Below are positions 5,766 to 11,035 of a stretch of DNA of 11,035 nt, in pieces. A model generated the notes under the pieces. The model saw nothing but the letters and a program-made list of their open reading frames with translations, searched no databases and was not told the origin of the DNA. This stretch comes from Labilithrix luteola (GTDB lineage: Bacteria > Myxococcota_A > Polyangia > Polyangiales > Polyangiaceae): NCBI GenBank assembly GCA_026225435.1, contig JAMFST010000600.1, forward strand, positions 1 through 11,035. The letters run 5' to 3'. Each line of letters opens with the position of its first letter. Positions within the stretch are counted from its first letter, which is position 1. The position numbers were made by a program, and so were the translations under genes.

Positions 5766-7153
5766 CGAGCGAGCCCCGCATGCGCACGCTCTGCACCTCA
5801 AGGCTGGCCGTCACCGCCACTCTCGCCGCCATCGGCGCCCCGCTGCTCCTCGTCACCATGGCGGCGTGCGGCAGTAGCGGGGGCTCGACTCCCGGAGGCT
5901 CTCATCCCGGCAGCGACGCGGGCGGCAGCGACGGCGCCGTGGCGGGAGACGACGGCGGCTCCGACGGCTCCCCGGGCGACGACGCCGGCGGCGAGATCGC
6001 CCCCACGCTCGACCCCGGCTTCCCCAACGGCGATCCGCCGCAGAGCTTCGACGGCGGCCCCTACCTGGTCTTCTACGGCCAGAGCATCGCCAACGGCGCG
6101 CTCGACGAAGCGGCGCCCGCCTTCCACCTCTTCGACGAGGGGACGCTCGCCGCCGCGGGGGATTTCCTCGTCGCTCCGGTCGCCAGCTCGGTCCTCAACG
6201 TGACGCGCGATCCCGCCGGGGCCACCTGGTGGACGACCGCGCGCGTCGCCGACGGATCGATCGCCGCCACCGCCTACACGGTCGACACCGGCGTACTGTC
6301 CAGGGGCCCCATCGTCGTCGCGCCGGCGAGCCTCGACGTCACCAGCCCGGCCTTCGCGGTCGGCGCCGCCGGCACGGCATACATCGGCGGAGGCGCGGGG
6401 GTTGCCGGCCTGTTCTCGGCCATCGCCAGCTCCGGCGTCGTCACCCCGATCGCCGTCCCTGCCGCCTTCACCGCCGGCTCCGCGGGCGTCAACGCCTTTG
6501 CCTACGACAGCACCGTGGGCCTGCTCGCCGGCACCAGCCCCTTCGTCTCCGGAGCCGCCGCGGCCGCTCCGTACGTCCTCGTCGTGCCTCCCGGCAGCAC
6601 CACCGCGACGATGGCACCGGCCACCTGGAGCGCGGTCTTTCCCGCGGCCAACGCCGGTGCCGCGCCGGACTCCGGCACGACCACCCGGTTCGCCGGCATC
6701 ACCGCGCTCACCCTCGCTCCGGGCGGCCAGCTGGTCTACGGGCTCACCTCCATCGGCCTGGCCATCGTCGACCTCACGGCGAGCACCGGCTCCGTCGTGG
6801 CCACGCCCGCCGGTTTCGTGCCGTCGGCGGGCGCCGTGCCGGTCGTCACCGCCGACGGGGCGCACGTGGTCTTCACCGCCAGCGGCACCGATCTGTCGCG
6901 CGAGCTCCTGGTCTTCGACACCGCGTCGAAGGTCTTCACGCCCATCACCGACACCAAGGGCTACGTCTTCGCCAACGAGCTCGCTCTCGCCGGCGACGGC
7001 GCGCGCATCTACGGCGTCGAGCTGGCGAACCTCCCCTCCGCCATGAGCCAGATCGTGCGCATCGATCCGGTCGCCCGCACCCTCGCGCAGACCGCGCCGT
7101 GGGTCATCGACGAGCGCGCTTCGCTGGTGACCACCTTCTTCGCCGCCCAGTGA
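5762..7153 (+). CDS. Beta-propeller-like lipoprotein, copy B of a tandem pair
   Basis: The ATG at 5762 overlaps the stop of copy A in ATGA, so translation is probably coupled; an in-frame ATG at 5780 is an alternative start. The 463-residue protein has a signal peptide (LAVTATLAAIGAPLLLVTMAAC, lipobox Cys36), a Gly/Ser/Asp linker to about residue 95, then a domain clearly homologous to copy A over its whole length. Shared blocks include FDGGPYLVFYGQ, FHLFDEGTLAAAGDFLV, NVTRDP..ATWW, SGVVTPI, YDSTVGLLAG, GLAIVDLTASTG, VVTADGAHVVF, GDGARIYGVELAN and the C-terminal DERASLV..FFAAQ. Some DNA blocks are nearly identical (for example 6047-6082 versus 4629-4664, one mismatch in 36). It is likely an anchored beta-propeller-like envelope protein. 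The ligand is unknown, and I see no catalytic residues. A convergent gene ends 19 bp downstream with no terminator between. Confidence 0.85.
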   Translation: MTSEPRMRTLCTSRLAVTATLAAIGAPLLLVTMAACGSSGGSTPGGSHPGSDAGGSDGAVAGDDGGSDGSPGDDAGGEIAPTLDPGFPNGDPPQSFDGGPYLVFYGQSIANGALDEAAPAFHLFDEGTLAAAGDFLVAPVASSVLNVTRDPAGATWWTTARVADGSIAATAYTVDTGVLSRGPIVVAPASLDVTSPAFAVGAAGTAYIGGGAGVAGLFSAIASSGVVTPIAVPAAFTAGSAGVNAFAYDSTVGLLAGTSPFVSGAAAAAPYVLVVPPGSTTATMAPATWSAVFPAANAGAAPDSGTTTRFAGITALTLAPGGQLVYGLTSIGLAIVDLTASTGSVVATPAGFVPSAGAVPVVTADGAHVVFTASGTDLSRELLVFDTASKVFTPITDTKGYVFANELALAGDGARIYGVELANLPSAMSQIVRIDPVARTLAQTAPWVIDERASLVTTFFAAQ

Positions 7154-7172
7154 CGGCGATGACGGCGAAGCG

Positions 7173-8504
<1,332 letters not shown>

Positions 8505-8560
8505 TTCGGCCGCGGAACCTAGCATGTCAAGCGCCGCGGGCGACCTTCGGGAGCCCCTGC

Positions 8561-8581
8561 CGCGTGCAATCCATGCACGCG
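8561..8581. promoter_or_regulatory. Perfect inverted repeat in a divergent promoter region
   Basis: CGCGTGCA (8561-8568) and TGCACGCG (8574-8581) are perfect 8-bp arms around ATCCA. It lies in the 123-bp gap between the FAD gene and the glycosyltransferase gene. On the plus strand CCCTTTTCTC follows, so it could also act as a weak terminator or attenuator in the glycosyltransferase leader; a dimeric regulator binding site is equally possible. Confidence 0.5.
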
Positions 8582-8627
8582 CCCTTTTCTCGTGACCCGC
8601 GATTCGCTAAAAGGCGCGCACCTCATC

Positions 8628-9353
8628 ATGGCCAACCCGCGGATCTCGATCGTCATCCCCGTGTACAACGAGCAGGCGATCCTCCACGCAGCGGTCATCG
8701 ACCTGCGCGAGAGGCTCAAGCCGTTCGGCTGGAACTACGAGATCATCCTCGCCGAGAACGGCTCGAAGGACCGCACCGTGGAGATCGGCAAGGAGCTGGC
8801 CGCCAAGTTCGGTGACTCCGAGGACGGCCAGGTGAAGATCATCAGCATGGGCGAGCCGAACTACGGGCGCGCGCTGAAGGAAGGCATCCTCCTCGCCAAG
8901 GGGGAGCTGGTCATCTGCGACGAGATCGATCTCTGCGACGCCGACTTCCACCGCCGCGCGGTCGAGATCCTCGAGACCGGCACGGCCGACCTGGTCATCG
9001 GCAGCAAGCTCGCCGTGGGCGCCGAGGACGACCGCCCGATGATGCGCCACGTCGCCAGCATGGCCTACTCCGGCATGCTCCGCGTCGTGCTCGGTTTCCG
9101 CGGGACCGACACCCACGGCCTCAAGGCGTTCCGTCGCCTCGCCCTGCTCGACATCGTGCGCGCCTGTCTCGTCGACAAGGACGTCTTCGCCAGCGAGTTC
9201 GTCATCCGCGCGGACCGCGCCGCCATCGCCATCAAGGAGATCCCGGTCCGCATCCTCGAGAAGCGTCCGCCGTCGATCAACCTCTTCAAGCGCGTGCCCA
9301 ACGTGCTCAAGAGCGTCGCGAAACTCGCCTACGCCATCCGCGTGCGTGGCTAG
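8628..9353 (+). CDS. Glycosyltransferase family 2, polyprenyl-phosphate-mannose-synthase-like
   Basis: The ATG at 8628 (241 residues) starts directly before the GT-A strand ISIVIPVYNE. AAAAGG lies 13 nt upstream, rather far; a GTG at 8592 would add 12 residues but has no ribosome binding site. Family features are ENGSKDRT (43-50) for nucleotide binding, a GRALKEGILLAKGELVICDEID stretch in which D98, D101, D104 and D106 offer the metal-binding acidic cluster, then DTHGLKAFRR and DVFASEFVIRADRA typical of dolichyl-phosphate-mannose-synthase-like GT2. There is no C-terminal membrane segment, so it is probably a soluble, membrane-associated transferase that moves a sugar to a lipid or glycan acceptor. 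It overlaps the following dehydrogenase by 8 bp, implying one operon. Donor and acceptor cannot be read from sequence. Confidence 0.87.
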   Translation: MANPRISIVIPVYNEQAILHAAVIDLRERLKPFGWNYEIILAENGSKDRTVEIGKELAAKFGDSEDGQVKIISMGEPNYGRALKEGILLAKGELVICDEIDLCDADFHRRAVEILETGTADLVIGSKLAVGAEDDRPMMRHVASMAYSGMLRVVLGFRGTDTHGLKAFRRLALLDIVRACLVDKDVFASEFVIRADRAAIAIKEIPVRILEKRPPSINLFKRVPNVLKSVAKLAYAIRVRG

Positions 9354-11034
9354 TCCAGCGGGCGTCGACGTCGTCGTCATCGGCGGCGGGATCAACGGGA
9401 CGGGAGTCGCGCGCGATCTCTCGCTCCGCGGGCTGTCGGTCGTCCTCTACGAGCGGAACGATCTCGCCTTCGGCGCGAGTGGCAACTCGAGCGGGATGAT
9501 CCACGGCGGCCCGCGCTACATGACGAGCAACCCCGAGGTGACCCGCACCTCGTGCGAGGACTCGGGGTTCATCCAGCACATCGCGCCGCACCTGCTCTTC
9601 CGCATCCCCTTCCTGGTGCCGGTGGTGCCGGGGGCGAGCGGGCGGATGTGGCTCGAGCTGATCGACGCCTTCTTTCGCGCCTACGACGACTACCAGCCCC
9701 TCAAGCACGGCGAGAAGCACACCCGGCTCACGCCCGAGGAGGCACGGCAGCTGGAGCCAGGGCTCGCCGGCGAGATGAGCGGCGTCATCACCTTCGACGA
9801 GTGGGGGGTCGACGGCGCGCGCCTGTGCGTCCTCAACGCCGTCGACGCGGAGAACCACGGCGCGAAGATCCACGTGCACACCACCGTGGAAGGGATCGCG
9901 CCGGGTCCGGCGGGCGGCTGGGTGGTGACCGCGCGCAAGACGGACGGCTCGGAGCCTTCGACCAAGGTGCACACCAAGGTCGTGGTGAACGCCACCGGGG
10001 CCTGGGGCCCGGTCACCGCGGCGCTCGGCGGCTTTGGCGACACCGAGGTGCGCGTTCGCCCCGGCAAGGGGATCCACGTCGCCTACGACCGGCGCCTGTC
10101 CAACTACGGCATCGTCACCAACGCCATCGACGGGCGGCAGATCTTCCTCCAGCCGTGGCAGAACATGAGCGTCATCGCCACCACCGACGACGACTACTTC
10201 GGCGACCTCGACTCGGTGACCGCGACGAGCGAGGAGGTCCGCTACCTGGTGCAGGGGATCGCCGGCGTGTTCCCGCAGGTGCGCGAGGCGCGCGCGACGC
10301 TCACCTGGGCCGGCGTGCGGCCGACATTGTACAAATATGGGCCGCACGAGGATTCGCTCTCGCGCGAGCACGAGATCGTCGACCACGGGAACCTGGGCGG
10401 CCACGCGACCGCGGGAAAGACCAAGCAGCCGGCGCCGGGCGTGTACTCGATGATCGGCGGCAAGCTCGCGAGCTACCGCATCTTCGCCCAGGAGATGAGC
10501 GACCGGATCGCACGGGATCTCGCCCCCGAGAGTCGGTGCCGCACGCACCTCGATGTCCTGCCGGGCGGCGATCGCGAGCCGGACGCGCTGCGCCTGGCGA
10601 CCGCCAGCGAGATCACCCCGGTGGCCGCGCGGCGCCTGACCTACCGACATGGTTCCATCGCCGAGCAGGTGACCGAGCGCATCGCCAAGGAGCCACGCGA
10701 GCGCGCCGTGGTGTGCGCTTGCGAGCCCGTGCTCGAGGCGGAGGTGCGGCACGTGGTCGAGCGCGAGCACGCCGAGACGATCGAGGACGTGGCGCGGCGA
10801 ACGCGGCTCGGGCTCGGCTCCTGCGGCGGGATGCGCTGCGCGGCAAGGTGCGGGCAGATCATCGCCGATGCGCGCGGACTGGCACCGCGAACCGGGCGGG
10901 CGATGGCGCGGCGCTTCCTCGAGACGCAGGCGCGCGCGCGCATCCCGGCGATGGGGCCGGAGCAGGCGCGGCAAGAGGCGCTGCTGGTGGCGCAGATGCG
11001 CGCGAGCCTCGGCGAAGACGAGAGCGGCTCGTGA
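9346..11034 (+). CDS. GlpA-type FAD-dependent glycerol-3-phosphate dehydrogenase with C-terminal [2Fe-2S] BFD-like domain
   Basis: The GTG at 9346 overlaps the glycosyltransferase stop by 8 bp and starts the FAD strand within a few residues. The 562-residue protein shows VVVIGGGINGTGVARDL (FAD binding), YERNDLAFGASGNSSGMIHG, the typical flavin loop of GlpA/GlpD proteins, RPTLYKYG and MIGGKLASYRIFAQEM, then a C-terminal region with Cys457-x-Cys459 and Cys493-x4-Cys498, the BFD-like [2Fe-2S] cysteine pattern of GlpA-type subunits, plus an extra Cys502. This fits oxidation of sn-glycerol-3-phosphate (or a related hydroxy acid) to dihydroxyacetone phosphate, passing electrons via Fe-S to the respiratory chain. 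In Escherichia coli, GlpA works with GlpB and GlpC; no such genes lie within the window. A different substrate is possible given the glycosyltransferase neighbour. The stop is at the window edge, so the gene is complete. Confidence 0.85.
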   Translation: MASPAGVDVVVIGGGINGTGVARDLSLRGLSVVLYERNDLAFGASGNSSGMIHGGPRYMTSNPEVTRTSCEDSGFIQHIAPHLLFRIPFLVPVVPGASGRMWLELIDAFFRAYDDYQPLKHGEKHTRLTPEEARQLEPGLAGEMSGVITFDEWGVDGARLCVLNAVDAENHGAKIHVHTTVEGIAPGPAGGWVVTARKTDGSEPSTKVHTKVVVNATGAWGPVTAALGGFGDTEVRVRPGKGIHVAYDRRLSNYGIVTNAIDGRQIFLQPWQNMSVIATTDDDYFGDLDSVTATSEEVRYLVQGIAGVFPQVREARATLTWAGVRPTLYKYGPHEDSLSREHEIVDHGNLGGHATAGKTKQPAPGVYSMIGGKLASYRIFAQEMSDRIARDLAPESRCRTHLDVLPGGDREPDALRLATASEITPVAARRLTYRHGSIAEQVTERIAKEPRERAVVCACEPVLEAEVRHVVEREHAETIEDVARRTRLGLGSCGGMRCAARCGQIIADARGLAPRTGRAMARRFLETQARARIPAMGPEQARQEALLVAQMRASLGEDESGS

Positions 11035-11035
11035 C

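Noticed and set aside
7154..7172. TGACGGCGA tandem repeat between convergent genes
   Set aside because: Only two short copies in a 19-bp gap, no hairpin or T tract; probably chance in a GC-rich sequence.
9307..10974. 555-codon minus-strand frame antisense to the GlpA-type gene
   Set aside because: His/Arg/Leu-rich translation with no family signal; the plus-strand frame has FAD and Fe-S motifs in the correct order.

Overview
This is a GC-rich, densely packed chromosomal segment that looks like a myxobacterium (Myxococcota, probably a Polyangia-type lineage). The main evidence is a protein ending in an AgmX/PglI-type C-terminal domain, three predicted lipoproteins with long Asp/Ala/Gly/Ser linkers, and an SSB with a very long glycine-rich linker. 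No 16S or other phylogenetic marker is present, so this placement is an inference from protein style. There is no mobile element, CRISPR array, tRNA or rRNA.

Layout. (1) 2-2250 holds housekeeping and unknown genes: the end of an extensin-like/M15-type Zn hydrolase domain (+), a DsbA-family 2-hydroxychromene-2-carboxylate isomerase (-), a single-TM protein with an AgmX/PglI tail (+) and a DUF427 protein (+). A strong symmetric hairpin at 2276-2309 separates DUF427 from the convergent ssb. (2) 2329-4281 (minus strand) holds ssb and, upstream of it, an unknown lipoprotein. The roughly 170 bp between them contain a long hairpin and an intrinsic terminator that points the opposite way (+), which has no obvious gene to serve. 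(3) 4323-7153 (+) is a translationally coupled tandem pair of paralogous beta-propeller-like lipoproteins, diverging from the unknown lipoprotein across a 41 bp gap. That gap holds a quasi-palindrome whose arms are the ribosome binding sites of both genes. (4) 7173-11034 holds a UDP-galactopyranose-mutase-like FAD protein (-), divergent from a GT2 glycosyltransferase (+). The glycosyltransferase overlaps by 8 bp a GlpA-type FAD dehydrogenase with a C-terminal [2Fe-2S] BFD-like domain.

How they may work together. The three lipoproteins probably form an envelope locus of unknown role. The FAD protein, GT2 and GlpA-type genes could belong to one surface glycan or glycolipid pathway: a nucleotide-sugar or amine-oxidase-like flavoenzyme, a soluble polyprenyl-phosphate-mannose-synthase-like transferase and a glycerol-3-phosphate-type oxidase. 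This grouping is an inference from adjacency. I see no clear defence or mobile system. The most unexplained items are the orphan plus-strand terminator/hairpin next to ssb, the duplicated lipoprotein pair with its symmetric divergent leader, and the FAD/GT2/GlpA-like cluster with a perfect inverted repeat in its divergent promoter region.
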